Below, piece after piece: positions 35,749 through 44,218 of a stretch of DNA of 64,000 nt (positions are counted from its first letter, which is position 1; each line of letters starts with the position of its first letter). The notes under the pieces were generated by a model. It saw only the letters and a program-made list of their open reading frames with translations. It ran no database searches and was not told the origin of the DNA. Source of the DNA: Bermanella sp044597725 (GTDB lineage Bacteria > Pseudomonadota > Gammaproteobacteria > Pseudomonadales > Oceanobacteraceae). The DNA lies in contig NZ_CP139003.1 in NCBI RefSeq assembly GCF_044597725.1, forward strand, positions 3,162,001 through 3,226,000. Reading direction: 5' to 3'. The position numbers and the translations under genes are program-made.

Positions 35749-36522
35749 ATGAAATTCCTTAAGTGGCTAGGATCTAGCTGTGTATTTTTCGTACTAACAA
35801 GCCACCCCTTAACAAGCTTGGCTGACGCCTCGCAAGACGAGAAAGACTCGCAAGTGGCATTGAAAGTCATCGACCCCTTCCTTGAGCTGCATACTGGTCC
35901 CGGTCGCGGTTACCCCATCTTTCATGTCATTGAACAAGATGAATCTGTGCGCGTCCTACGAAAACGTACTAACTGGTACTTTGTAGAAGATCGTCGTCAA
36001 CGACAGGGCTGGGTGAAACAGGAAGGATTAGCGCGAACACTTGCACCAACCGGTATGCCTGCGGCTCTACCGGAAATACAGCATGGTGATTTTTTGGCCC
36101 AACAAGGTCGAGTAGGGTTTAGTTTCGGCCAGCAAAGCAATGCTGAAACCGCCAGTTTCTCCGCTGGCTATCGCCTCTTGAGCTGGGCAGGTATTGAAGC
36201 AGAAGTGGGCCAGTTATTTGGCCAAACCGTCGATGGCACGTCGTATAGTGCAAGCATTATTATCGAGCCCATTAAAAACTGGTCATTCACCCCCTTTATA
36301 AGCAAAGGTTATGGTCACCAAGAATGGCAAGTTAAGCGCAAGCTTCAAGTGGGCACTGACAATTCCCGCGATGCCAACTTTGAGTACACAGGCGTGGGCA
36401 TTAACTATTACATTGGCTTGAGCTTTGTTGTACGTGGCGAATTCCGCTCAATTTATCTAGATACGAGCGAAGGCGACGGTAACCAAACCGCTTGGCGCCT
36501 TGGTTTTAGCAGCTTTTTTTAA
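35749..36522 (+). CDS. SH3b-domain plus outer-membrane beta-barrel protein
   Basis: 257 residues: a Sec signal (ending near TSLADAS), a bacterial SH3 domain (~37-95: LELHTGPGRGYPIFHVI, WYFVEDRRQRQGWV) that may bind peptidoglycan, then an antiparallel beta-strand region (~115-257) ending in the terminal phenylalanine typical of outer-membrane barrels. I start at 35749 to give a proper signal peptide; the longer frame has 47 unconvincing extra residues. Next to a second barrel gene and divergent from the motor operon, it may be the outer-membrane anchor of that apparatus. Confidence 0.75.
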   Translation: MKFLKWLGSSCVFFVLTSHPLTSLADASQDEKDSQVALKVIDPFLELHTGPGRGYPIFHVIEQDESVRVLRKRTNWYFVEDRRQRQGWVKQEGLARTLAPTGMPAALPEIQHGDFLAQQGRVGFSFGQQSNAETASFSAGYRLLSWAGIEAEVGQLFGQTVDGTSYSASIIIEPIKNWSFTPFISKGYGHQEWQVKRKLQVGTDNSRDANFEYTGVGINYYIGLSFVVRGEFRSIYLDTSEGDGNQTAWRLGFSSFF

Positions 36523-36532
36523 AGGTATACAC

Positions 36533-37216
36533 ATGAATTTAATCACCAATCGTTTATCCCAAATTGCCTTTGCGTCATTCGCGTTAACCTTAGCCAACCT
36601 TACCTTGGCAAATGATGAGCAAGAAGATGGCTCAGTGGAAATAAATCCTATTCAAGTAGTTGAACCGAGCTCTGATCGTAGAGAAGTTTATGAATCACAA
36701 ATTGATGATGAGTTTTTTGAGTTAGGCGGCTACGTTGGTCTGCTGGCCATTGAAGATTTTGGTAGCGCGCAAGTATTGGGACTAAAAGGCAGTTTTCACG
36801 CTACTGAAGATTTTTTCCTACAGGCCAACTATGCGCAAGCAGATGTACCGGTTGGCGCGGCTGAAGATTTAAACGGTGGTGCTAATATTATCGCTGATCG
36901 CACCTACAGTTATTACAACCTATTGGTTGGATACAATATTTTTCCTGGTGAAACATTCATCAACCAAGACTTAACTCTAAACAGTGCATTTTATTTAGTG
37001 GCAGGGGCTGGTAACACCACACTGGATGGCGATGACTACTTTACGATTAGTTTTGGTGCGGGCTATCGCGTTATTCTTAAAGATTGGTTAACTCTTAACC
37101 TAGACATGCGAAACCATACCTTTGAATCAGAAGTTGTAGGCAATGTACTTAATGATTCCAGTGCTAAACGCACTAACAATATTGAATTTACCACAGGTTT
37201 AACCGCGTTTTTCTAA
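36533..37216 (+). CDS. Outer-membrane beta-barrel protein (OMP_myx_plus type)
   Basis: 227 residues with a Sec signal (ending LANLTLAND), then an eight-strand-like barrel: FELGGYVGLLAIEDFGSAQ opening, FHATEDFFLQANYAQ, YYNLLVGYNIFPGE, and a final strand ending in Phe. This matches the outer-membrane beta-barrel domain described from Myxococcus and relatives (TIGR04565-type, from memory). AAAGGT precedes the start, 10 bases after the SH3/barrel gene, so the two are co-transcribed; a terminator follows. Confidence 0.75.
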   Translation: MNLITNRLSQIAFASFALTLANLTLANDEQEDGSVEINPIQVVEPSSDRREVYESQIDDEFFELGGYVGLLAIEDFGSAQVLGLKGSFHATEDFFLQANYAQADVPVGAAEDLNGGANIIADRTYSYYNLLVGYNIFPGETFINQDLTLNSAFYLVAGAGNTTLDGDDYFTISFGAGYRVILKDWLTLNLDMRNHTFESEVVGNVLNDSSAKRTNNIEFTTGLTAFF

Positions 37217-37239
37217 ACCCTTAATTAGTATTCTTAATG

Positions 37240-37272
37240 ATAAGCGGTGATTGAGGTCATCGCTTATTTTTT
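37240..37272 (+). terminator. Rho-independent terminator after the barrel gene
   Basis: An 11-bp stem with one G-T pair (ATAAGCGGTGA with TCATCGCTTAT) has a 6-base loop and runs into TTTTTT. It is placed 24 bases after the barrel gene stop and separates it from the fibro-slime gene. Confidence 0.88.
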
Positions 37273-37417
37273 AAAACTTGCTCCAGTTCACAATTCTAGC
37301 TCTTTATAATGCTTTTGACCCACGAATGTCTCAAAAGCAGACTCATTTCCCAGTTTCACCCGGTCATCACGTTTACACTTAGTTAAACGTTGTTACATAT
37401 TTTGGGATGGTCACGTA

Positions 37418-38161
37418 GTGAACAATTTAAGCCTTATCACATTTGTCACTGCTTTGTTTTTGAGTCCACTAAGCTGGGCCACTAACGAATCGCATGGTGG
37501 TGCACCTGAAGATTACGATGAAGTTTGTCAGTGTGTTGATCCTTATAATGGTGTTCGTAAAATCCCTGTGGTTATTCGCGACTTTAAAGATACTCACCCA
37601 GATTTCGAGAATGAAAACGGCACCGACCGCGGTATTGTGAAAAAAGTTCTTGGTGATGATGGTCGACCTGTATATGCCTACCCAAATAGCCGCACACCTA
37701 CTACACATGGCGAGGCTAACTTTAATCAGTGGTTTAGCAATGTTCCCGGCGTAAATAAAGCCATCAGTAAACAGCTTGAAATGCGTGAGATTTATCCTGG
37801 CTTTTGGGAATACAGCAACAGTGACTTTTTCCCTATTAATAACGAAGGGTTTGGTAACCAAGGGCGCCATAAAAACTTCCACTTTACCCTTGAGACCCAT
37901 TTAAAGTTCTTCTATGTAGAAGGAGGCAGCTTTAGCTTTAAAGGGGACGACGACCTTTGGATATTCATTAATGGCAAATTGGCCATCGACCTAGGCGGCG
38001 TACATAGTGTGCAAGAAAAAGTTGTATATTTAGACGATTATGCCGATGAACTTGGCATAGAGCCTGGCAACACTTATAGCTTCGATTTATTTTTTGCCGA
38101 ACGCCATACCACCGAATCTAACTTTAAATTCCAAACTACTTTCGAGCTGCAGTGCCTCTAG
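37418..38161 (+). CDS. Secreted fibro-slime-domain protein
   Basis: 247 residues from a GTG start with GGATGG upstream. A Sec signal (~1-21) is followed by the fibro-slime domain: VVIRDFKDTHPDFE at the beginning, NFHFTLETHLKFFY, then FKGDDDLWIFINGKLAIDLGGVH in the middle and YSFDLFFAERHTTESNFKF at the end. The domain resembles the PA14-like fold of Dictyostelium prespore proteins and occurs in many copies in Fibrobacter and some myxobacteria; DDDLWIFINGK is the probable Ca-/sugar-binding loop. Secreted, perhaps carbohydrate-binding. It is downstream of the barrel gene but behind a terminator, so probably its own transcript. Confidence 0.88.
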   Translation: MNNLSLITFVTALFLSPLSWATNESHGGAPEDYDEVCQCVDPYNGVRKIPVVIRDFKDTHPDFENENGTDRGIVKKVLGDDGRPVYAYPNSRTPTTHGEANFNQWFSNVPGVNKAISKQLEMREIYPGFWEYSNSDFFPINNEGFGNQGRHKNFHFTLETHLKFFYVEGGSFSFKGDDDLWIFINGKLAIDLGGVHSVQEKVVYLDDYADELGIEPGNTYSFDLFFAERHTTESNFKFQTTFELQCL

Positions 38162-38210
38162 CATTGCCGCTCTGATATTCACACTTGAGCTAATCCCCCA
38201 GCTCGACTAC

Positions 38211-38252
38211 TCTGGTTTCCATGGCCTAGGGCATCTCTAAGTGGAAACCAGA
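38211..38252 (+). promoter_or_regulatory. Perfect 11-bp inverted repeat covering the ribosome site of the next gene
   Basis: TCTGGTTTCCA (38211-38221) and TGGAAACCAGA (38242-38252) are perfectly complementary with a 20-base loop. The only ribosome-binding-like bases before the VOC gene ATG at 38255 (TGGAA) lie inside the 3' arm, so folding would hide them. It could be an RNA switch, or a DNA site for a dimeric regulator. No T run follows, so it is not a terminator. Confidence 0.6.
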
Positions 38253-38254
38253 CA

Positions 38255-38680
38255 ATGAAAAATATCGTACCCTACCTCTTTTTTTACGGTCAATGTCAGC
38301 AGGCTTTAGATTTTTATTGCCGCGTATTCAATGGCACAGTCTCGTTACGAACAACCTTTGCGCAAGCGCCTCAAGCTATTCCCGGTGTTAACCCCAGCCA
38401 CATTATGCATGCTGAATTTAAAGCTGATGGGCTATTTTTTATGGCCAGCGACGGCTTACAAGGAGAACTAACAAGCCAGCATACTCATAATCAAGTATGT
38501 TTAAATGTTCAATTTGATAGCGAACAAGAACAGCTAGAAGCCTATCAGGCGTTAAGTGAAAGCGGTGAAATCGACATGGCATTGCAAGAAACATTTTGGG
38601 GGGCAAAATTCGCGCAAATTACGGATGAGTTTGGGATTAAGTGGATGTTAAATTATCAGCTTTCTCAGCAACATGAATAA
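38255..38680 (+). CDS. PhnB-like VOC-family protein
   Basis: 141 residues of the PhnB/3-demethylubiquinone-methyltransferase-like branch of the VOC fold: VPYLFFYGQCQQALDFY at the start, HIMHAEFKADGLFFMASDG in the middle, TFWGAKFAQITDEFGIKW at the end. Function not known for most members. The start lies 2 bases after a perfect hairpin that would cover its ribosome site. Confidence 0.86.
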   Translation: MKNIVPYLFFYGQCQQALDFYCRVFNGTVSLRTTFAQAPQAIPGVNPSHIMHAEFKADGLFFMASDGLQGELTSQHTHNQVCLNVQFDSEQEQLEAYQALSESGEIDMALQETFWGAKFAQITDEFGIKWMLNYQLSQQHE

Positions 38681-38700
38681 GAGGCTTTGCCAACTATACG

Positions 38701-40839
38701 CTAAAGCTGCGCTTGTAGGCGAATAAAGCCATAGCGCCCATAGTCTGGTAACCCACCTTCCGATGCATAGTAAGAAGGTAAAACGTTACTTCGATCAAAT
38801 ACGTTAAACAAACCAAATGAAACCTTATAGTGGGAATTCATTGCATATTGCATATATAAATCTGTTCTGTAATAGGCTTTTCCACTACTTTGCTCATCAA
38901 TACTGTCGGTGGTTTTATAGTCCCATTGATTACGCTGCCACCAACCCAACGACCAACTAGCCAACGGATACTGATATCCTATTGAGTTCAATACCGCAGG
39001 AAATGCTTTGTAATTTATATCTTCGCTATTGGTATCACTGTCTATATAACTGGTATTGAACTGGTATTTACCGCCAGCAAAAATACCTTTAAAACTAAGC
39101 TCTACCCCTTTACTTCGATTTCGATTCAAGTTGGTATATTGCTGCTGAGTGGCATTATTGGTGGCAATTAACGCGATAGCATCTTTCCAGTCGCTATAAA
39201 AAATAACCCCTTCAAACTGATGTTGAGGCCCTCGATACATTAATGCATATTCAGTGGTATCTATGGTTTCTGGGCGTAACTTGTGATTGCCCAAAACTGG
39301 CCCCGAGCCGATTAACTCGATAGCAGATGGTGCTCGGAAGGCATGGCCATACATGAGTTTTTGACTCCACTGTTCAGTAACACGGTGAACCAAACCCAAA
39401 CGCGGAGATGCATGGTCGGAAACATTAGAATAATCATCCCAACGTAATCCATATGTCATTAAAAGTTGATTATCAAAAAAGCCGGTTCGCCCCTGAGCAA
39501 GCAAATAACCAATCTCTCGCTCTGCTCCTTGGTAACGGTTAACCGTATTTGCAATTTGTTCTCCGCTTAAATCGCGTCTATAAATACGACTTTCATCAAT
39601 GGCGATGACGTCGAAACCCGCACCCATAACCCACTGAGTATTAAAACGGTTTTGTGCTTGCTTTAGCATAATTTCATAACCGTATCTCGACTCATCTGCC
39701 TGCTGGTAAAGCGTATGAGGACAATACAGAGACTCTAAAGTTGAAGCAGCCGTGTCCGCTTCATTTTCTCTGCAATTTAATGTTGTACCAGACAGCGTAG
39801 TTAACGTTTGCGGGTACTGGCTATTATCGAATGACCATTCTTGCTGGGACTGCCAAAGGTAAGCACGCTGCTTAAGTTGCAGGTCGTTATCTAATAGGAC
39901 TTCGTGACCAAGTCGACCTATGAGGATTGAGCTGTCATTGCTTGAGGTATCACCTTGCTGTGCCCAGCTTAGGCTTTCAACATCCATTACGCCGTCAAAC
40001 CCTTTAAAGAATTGACGCCCAACACCCTGAAACTCAGTTCCTTGGTAACGATTGGCAATAAGTGTCCCTTGCCACTGACCACCATTACCTGAAATAGTCC
40101 CATAGCGTGCTTTAAAAAAAGCCGATGCTGCATCCCAGCCCTGCTCTCGCTGAGAGGTTTCCAGTTCGCCGCTAAACGGATCCGTATAAGAAAAGGCTAA
40201 ATCATGTTCGCTTTCTGAATGCGCGCTTAAACCACTATGGACCTGCCAACTCTCATCATGAGTACTGTTGTTTATAGTAGCGCCCCATTGCTGAGGTGTT
40301 CCACCGTGAATGGATACAGAGGTTCGATCGAAACTTTCTTCACGCAATTTATAGCTGATGACACCATGGAATGCGTCGGTGCCATACAGCGTACTGCCCG
40401 GACCACGAATCATCTCAACCTGATCAAGCAAACCAAGAGGTGCACGGGGAAACATATAACTTGTATTGGTATACACAAACGTACCAAGAGGTACGTCATC
40501 AATTTGGTAAGCAATACCACGAACAGCTAACTCACTAGCAAATCCGCGAATGGCGTGAACTTCGGTGCCACCCCAGGTGGTATTTGAGGAAATTGAGGGA
40601 ACGGTTTCGAGGCCATAAGAAAGATTATGGTAACCTCGTGCTTCCCAATCTTGACGAGTAATAACTGCCGTCGATGACGCAACATTAAGAGCGTCATCTT
40701 GGAAAAGTGAAGCCACCTCAACTTTAATGTCTTTAAGCTGGGATAAAGACAGCTCGAACAGGTCTTCAGCTTGAACTGGCTGACACCACAACAAGAAAGG
40801 GAACAGCAGCTGACATCCCTGTTTTCCAAACTTGGGCAT
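38701..40839 (-). CDS. TonB-dependent outer-membrane receptor
   Basis: 712 residues: signal peptide (ending PVQAED), a plug domain (SSTAVITRQDWEARGYHNL; VEMIRGPGSTLYGTDAFHGVI) and a C-terminal barrel ending FIRLQAQL with the usual features (RFGFxxRAPS-like GHAFRAPSAIELIG, LFNVFDR). It resembles vitamin B12/colicin-type receptors, but the substrate cannot be read. No Fur box or cobalamin riboswitch was evident upstream. It stands as a single gene between a VOC gene and phnA. ATG 40839 is preferred to a GTG five codons upstream. Confidence 0.9.
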   Translation of the reverse strand: MPKFGKQGCQLLFPFLLWCQPVQAEDLFELSLSQLKDIKVEVASLFQDDALNVASSTAVITRQDWEARGYHNLSYGLETVPSISSNTTWGGTEVHAIRGFASELAVRGIAYQIDDVPLGTFVYTNTSYMFPRAPLGLLDQVEMIRGPGSTLYGTDAFHGVISYKLREESFDRTSVSIHGGTPQQWGATINNSTHDESWQVHSGLSAHSESEHDLAFSYTDPFSGELETSQREQGWDAASAFFKARYGTISGNGGQWQGTLIANRYQGTEFQGVGRQFFKGFDGVMDVESLSWAQQGDTSSNDSSILIGRLGHEVLLDNDLQLKQRAYLWQSQQEWSFDNSQYPQTLTTLSGTTLNCRENEADTAASTLESLYCPHTLYQQADESRYGYEIMLKQAQNRFNTQWVMGAGFDVIAIDESRIYRRDLSGEQIANTVNRYQGAEREIGYLLAQGRTGFFDNQLLMTYGLRWDDYSNVSDHASPRLGLVHRVTEQWSQKLMYGHAFRAPSAIELIGSGPVLGNHKLRPETIDTTEYALMYRGPQHQFEGVIFYSDWKDAIALIATNNATQQQYTNLNRNRSKGVELSFKGIFAGGKYQFNTSYIDSDTNSEDINYKAFPAVLNSIGYQYPLASWSLGWWQRNQWDYKTTDSIDEQSSGKAYYRTDLYMQYAMNSHYKVSFGLFNVFDRSNVLPSYYASEGGLPDYGRYGFIRLQAQL

Positions 40840-40903
40840 ATTGCAAGGCACCACTTTGAAGACGAATACTTAGAGTCTAGCAAAGTCTTAGACTTTTATA
40901 GCA

Positions 40904-41473
40904 TTAAGCCTTTTTACAATATTCGGCAATAATGACAATCATAGAGCCATTAACCTTGCCTTCAATATGCTTGGGGTTACTGGTTAAGCGAATACCACGA
41001 ACCATAGTACCTTGCTTGGCCGTAAAGTTAGCACCTTTAACAACCAAATCCTTCACTAGGGTTACGCTATCTCCTGCTTGCAGTGGGGCGCCATTAGCAT
41101 CTAGAGTTGGCTCGGCATCTGGATCAGGCATGCCCAATTTGGCCCATTTTTCGGTTTCAGGTTCAAGGTACATCATATCAAGACTGTCTTGTGCCCAGGT
41201 TTCGCCTTTTGTAACCATTTGATGAAGCTGACGATAAGCCACTACTTGAACAGCCGGCTCTGGATTCCACATGCTGTCGTTTAGGCAGCGCCAATGGTTT
41301 ACGTCCATATTATCGGCATCGCCTAGCTGATTACTGCACGTAGCACACAGATGAATACTGCTATCAAGGGTACCATCCGATGGTTCTACAGCTTGAACCG
41401 TTAAACCTTGCTCGCTACCGCATAATTCGCACTTACCACCACTTCGCTCATTCACTAGCTGCTCAAGACTCAT
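40904..41473 (-). CDS. PhnA/YjdM-family protein
   Basis: 189 residues: an N-terminal zinc ribbon (GGKCELCGSEQGL and LCATCSNQL) followed by the PhnA C-terminal domain (QAGDSVTLVKDLVVKGA, GTMVRGIRL, IEGKVNGSMIVI). Despite the old name (alkylphosphonate uptake), the family is not proven to act on phosphonates, and no phn genes are nearby. Length is larger than the ~110-residue E. coli form because of the linker after the ribbon. Confidence 0.88.
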   Translation of the reverse strand: MSLEQLVNERSGGKCELCGSEQGLTVQAVEPSDGTLDSSIHLCATCSNQLGDADNMDVNHWRCLNDSMWNPEPAVQVVAYRQLHQMVTKGETWAQDSLDMMYLEPETEKWAKLGMPDPDAEPTLDANGAPLQAGDSVTLVKDLVVKGANFTAKQGTMVRGIRLTSNPKHIEGKVNGSMIVIIAEYCKKA

Positions 41474-41546
41474 AAAACTACCCTTTTATCTATATCATTA
41501 AAAAAAGTGCGCCATTGTACATGAGGCTAGGTTAGAAATCTTAAGT

Positions 41547-42638
41547 TTAGGGCTCTGAGCGACGCTGCCCCAGCACGGCTTGAGCTATTTGGTATTGGCC
41601 ATCGCGAATATAACGCAAGGATATTTTATCCCCTGGCATTAAGCTGGCAATTTGCCGCATGGTATCGGTCCCGCGCTCCGCTGGCTTACCATTGAAATGC
41701 GTGACAATGTCCCCTTCAAGTAAGCCCGCTTTTGCCGCTGGGCCATTGGCCGCGACTCCCACTACAACTTGGCCCTGTAATTCTTCGGGTAAACCAAATG
41801 CTTTTTTCAGGTTGTCGTTAAGTTCTTGCGTTTCAAGCCCTAACCAACCGCGAATCACCTGCCCGTGTTCTAATAAATCAATAGCAACCGCCATAGCGTG
41901 ATGAATGGGAATGGCAAAGCCGATACCCTGATTTCCACCACTTTGGCTATAAATAGCGGTGTTAATTCCCACTAATTCTCCGCGTGCATTTATCAAAGCA
42001 CCACCAGAGTTACCTGGGTTAACCGCGGCATCGGTTTGGATAAAGTCTTCATAAGTGGTAATGCCCAGCTGATTTCGCCCTGTGGCACTAACAATACCCA
42101 TGGTAACGGTTTGCCCCACCCCAAACGGATTGCCAATGGCCAAGGCTACATCACCCACCCTGAGGCTCTGGGTTTTGGCAAATTCAATGGTGGGCATGTT
42201 TTCAATATCGATTTTTAATACCGCCAAGTCAGTAGCGGCATCGCTGCCCACTACCCGCGCATTAGTGGTTCGGCCATCTTTTAAACCAATCAGTATTTCG
42301 TCGGCGCCACTAATAACGTGCTTGTTGGTAAGAATAATGCCATCTTGGTGGATAATAACCCCTGAGCCCAAGCTATTTTCAATTCGGCTTTTGGGTGTGG
42401 GAGCACGATCGAAAAAACGCCGAAATAACGGGTTATCCCATAGCGGGTGTAGTTGGCGCTGAACCGTTTTACTGGTATAGATATTGACGACTGCAGGAGA
42501 CGCATTGGCCACGGCACCCGCGTAACTAAAAGGCTGACCTGTTGTCGCTGTGGGCTGTTTTGGAACAAAGTGCAAAACCAAACTAGCGACCACTAACCCC
42601 ATTAAAATCGACCATGAAATATAACCTGGCTTTTGCAT
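41547..42638 (-). CDS. algW: AlgW/DegS-type periplasmic serine protease
   Basis: 363 residues: an N-terminal membrane anchor (~8-24), trypsin-like domain with the triad His107, Asp137 and Ser211 (TNKHVI, TDLAVL, GNSGGAL), and a single PDZ domain (~260-355). One PDZ and a membrane anchor fit DegS/AlgW, the protease that senses misfolded outer-membrane proteins and cuts the anti-sigma factor of RpoE/AlgU. Position next to the his-murA operon matches algW in Pseudomonas. ATG 42638 is used, as GGAA lies upstream. Confidence 0.9.
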   Translation of the reverse strand: MQKPGYISWSILMGLVVASLVLHFVPKQPTATTGQPFSYAGAVANASPAVVNIYTSKTVQRQLHPLWDNPLFRRFFDRAPTPKSRIENSLGSGVIIHQDGIILTNKHVISGADEILIGLKDGRTTNARVVGSDAATDLAVLKIDIENMPTIEFAKTQSLRVGDVALAIGNPFGVGQTVTMGIVSATGRNQLGITTYEDFIQTDAAVNPGNSGGALINARGELVGINTAIYSQSGGNQGIGFAIPIHHAMAVAIDLLEHGQVIRGWLGLETQELNDNLKKAFGLPEELQGQVVVGVAANGPAAKAGLLEGDIVTHFNGKPAERGTDTMRQIASLMPGDKISLRYIRDGQYQIAQAVLGQRRSEP

Positions 42639-42692
42639 CTTGATTCCAAATCCTGAAAAATGGAGCCTAGTGTACAAAAACAGGTGTCTGAT

Positions 42693-43448
42693 ATGAAGCT
42701 AAACCAACTGGTAAGCTATTTAAACCAACAATTAAGTCCACAAAACTTTGCTGATTACTGCCCCAATGGCCTACAAGTAGAAGGGAAAGCCGACGTAAAT
42801 AAGATCGTAACGGGCGTCACCGCCAGCCAAGATCTAATTGATGCCGCCATTGCCGAACAAGCCGATGTCATCTTGGTCCATCACGGTTATTTTTGGAAAG
42901 GTGAGCCCAGCCCTATCACGGGGATTAAAAAGAACCGCATACAGTCTTTGTTAAAACACGATATTAGTCTCATCGCTTATCACCTACCACTAGATTGTCA
43001 TTCAGAATGGGGCAATAACGTACAGCTCGCGCAAATACTTGATTTCGAGATCACGGGCCCCCTCGATCCCAACAACCCTAAAACTCCCGGCAATATTGGT
43101 CGATTACGTCGTCCGATGTCGGCAGCTGATTTAGCAGCGTTTATTGGTGAACGTCTCAACCGCTTGCCACAACACGTGGGCGAAGACTCTGACCTCATTG
43201 AAACCATTGCATGGTGTACAGGGGGCGCACAAGGTTATATGTCTTATGCCATTGAGCAAGGCATTGATGCCTACTTAACAGGGGAAATTAATGAACCTGT
43301 GGTGCATAACGCGCGGGAAACGGGTTGTCATTTTTATGGAGCGGGCCATCACGCCACCGAAAGATATGGTGCGAAAGCGTTAGGAGAGCACTTAGCTAAA
43401 CAATTTGCATTAGACGTGCAGTTTATTGATATAGACAACCCAGCCTAG
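42693..43448 (+). CDS. Nif3-like dinuclear metal-centre protein (YbgI family)
   Basis: 251 residues. Metal-site motifs: VHHGYFWKGE, AYHLPLDCHSEWGNN and a late GHHATERYG. CPNGLQVEG at the start is the family signature. Forms a hexameric toroid; proposed as a GTP cyclohydrolase I type 2 or metal chaperone, not settled. AGGTG precedes the ATG at 42693. Its 5' end is divergent from algW with only 54 bases between starts, so promoters must overlap. Confidence 0.9.
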   Translation: MKLNQLVSYLNQQLSPQNFADYCPNGLQVEGKADVNKIVTGVTASQDLIDAAIAEQADVILVHHGYFWKGEPSPITGIKKNRIQSLLKHDISLIAYHLPLDCHSEWGNNVQLAQILDFEITGPLDPNNPKTPGNIGRLRRPMSAADLAAFIGERLNRLPQHVGEDSDLIETIAWCTGGAQGYMSYAIEQGIDAYLTGEINEPVVHNARETGCHFYGAGHHATERYGAKALGEHLAKQFALDVQFIDIDNPA

Positions 43449-43460
43449 CGACTGGGTTGT
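43435..43460 (+). terminator. Hairpin at the end of the nif3-like gene
   Basis: ACAACCCAG and CTGGGTTGT form a perfect 9-bp stem with an 8-base loop that contains the stop codon. TTGT follows, so the T run is weak. It is plausible as a transcription end for the plus-strand gene facing the convergent GST. Confidence 0.55.
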
Positions 43461-43464
43461 TTGT

Positions 43465-43500
43465 CGAATACGATTGAGCTGTTAGGCGTAATCGTATTCG
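43465..43500 (-). terminator. Second hairpin overlapping the GST gene end
   Basis: CGAATACGATT and AATCGTATTCG are perfectly complementary (11 bp) with a 14-base loop. One arm is the last codons of the GST gene. On neither strand is there a strong T run, so termination is unproven; it may block read-through between the two convergent genes. Confidence 0.4.
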
Positions 43501-44150
43501 CCACCTTTTTCTAAACCCGCTTTATAAGCATCGCGGCTTTGAAAGCGCTTAACATAATCCACTATATTCGGGTAATTATCGGTTGTAATCATTCCTCGAG
43601 CCACACTTGCTTCTAACGGAAAACTCATTTGAAAATCCGCTGCGGTTAGTTGCTCACCGCAAAACCAGTGATGTTCGGCTAAATGACTTTCAATGTAGCG
43701 TAAACTGTTTTCTACATTTGGGTTAACAAAGGTTTGTAGTACTTTGTTGGCTAGCATTTTGGCAATAGGCTTTATAAAAAATGGCATGGGTGCAGTTTTC
43801 ATCTTCATGAAAACCAAACGCATAACCATGGGTGGCATTAAGGTGCCTTCCGCAAAGTGCGTCCAATATACATTATTCCAATGTTGTTCCTTTGACGCTT
43901 TAAACTGTTCACCATAAGTAGCAATAAGATATTCAATAATTGCACCGCTTTCCGCCAAGGTAACACCAGTTTGGTCATCGGTAATAACCGGGCTTTTACC
44001 TAAAGGATGAACCTTCTTTAAACTCTCAGGGGCTAAAATGGTTTTAGGGTCACGCTGATAAAACTCAATTTTATAATCAAGCTTTAGTTCTTCTAATAAC
44101 CAAAGTACACGCTGTGAGCGAGAATTATTTAAGTGGTGCAATGTAATCAT
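43482..44150 (-). CDS. Glutathione S-transferase-family protein
   Basis: 222 residues: thioredoxin-like N-terminal domain (ITLHHLNNSRSQRVLWLLEEL; HPLGKSPVITDD; the LAESGAIIEYL glutathione-binding loop) and an all-helical C-terminal domain (WFCGEQLTAADFQMSFPLEA). The SRSQR start places Ser rather than Tyr near the active site. AAGGAT precedes the ATG. Substrate unknown. It lies 68 bases after hisC on the same strand. Confidence 0.9.
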   Translation of the reverse strand: MITLHHLNNSRSQRVLWLLEELKLDYKIEFYQRDPKTILAPESLKKVHPLGKSPVITDDQTGVTLAESGAIIEYLIATYGEQFKASKEQHWNNVYWTHFAEGTLMPPMVMRLVFMKMKTAPMPFFIKPIAKMLANKVLQTFVNPNVENSLRYIESHLAEHHWFCGEQLTAADFQMSFPLEASVARGMITTDNYPNIVDYVKRFQSRDAYKAGLEKGGEYDYA

Positions 44151-44218
44151 GAGTCATCCTTTTTTACCGAGTGGCCCCACCTTACGTGGGAATATTCGGT
44201 TTGGTTTTTATTATTGGA

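Noticed and set aside
44164..44205. Hairpin between hisC and GST as terminator
   Set aside because: On the strand of both genes it is followed by A rather than T residues. The T run is on the other strand, where there is no gene to terminate.
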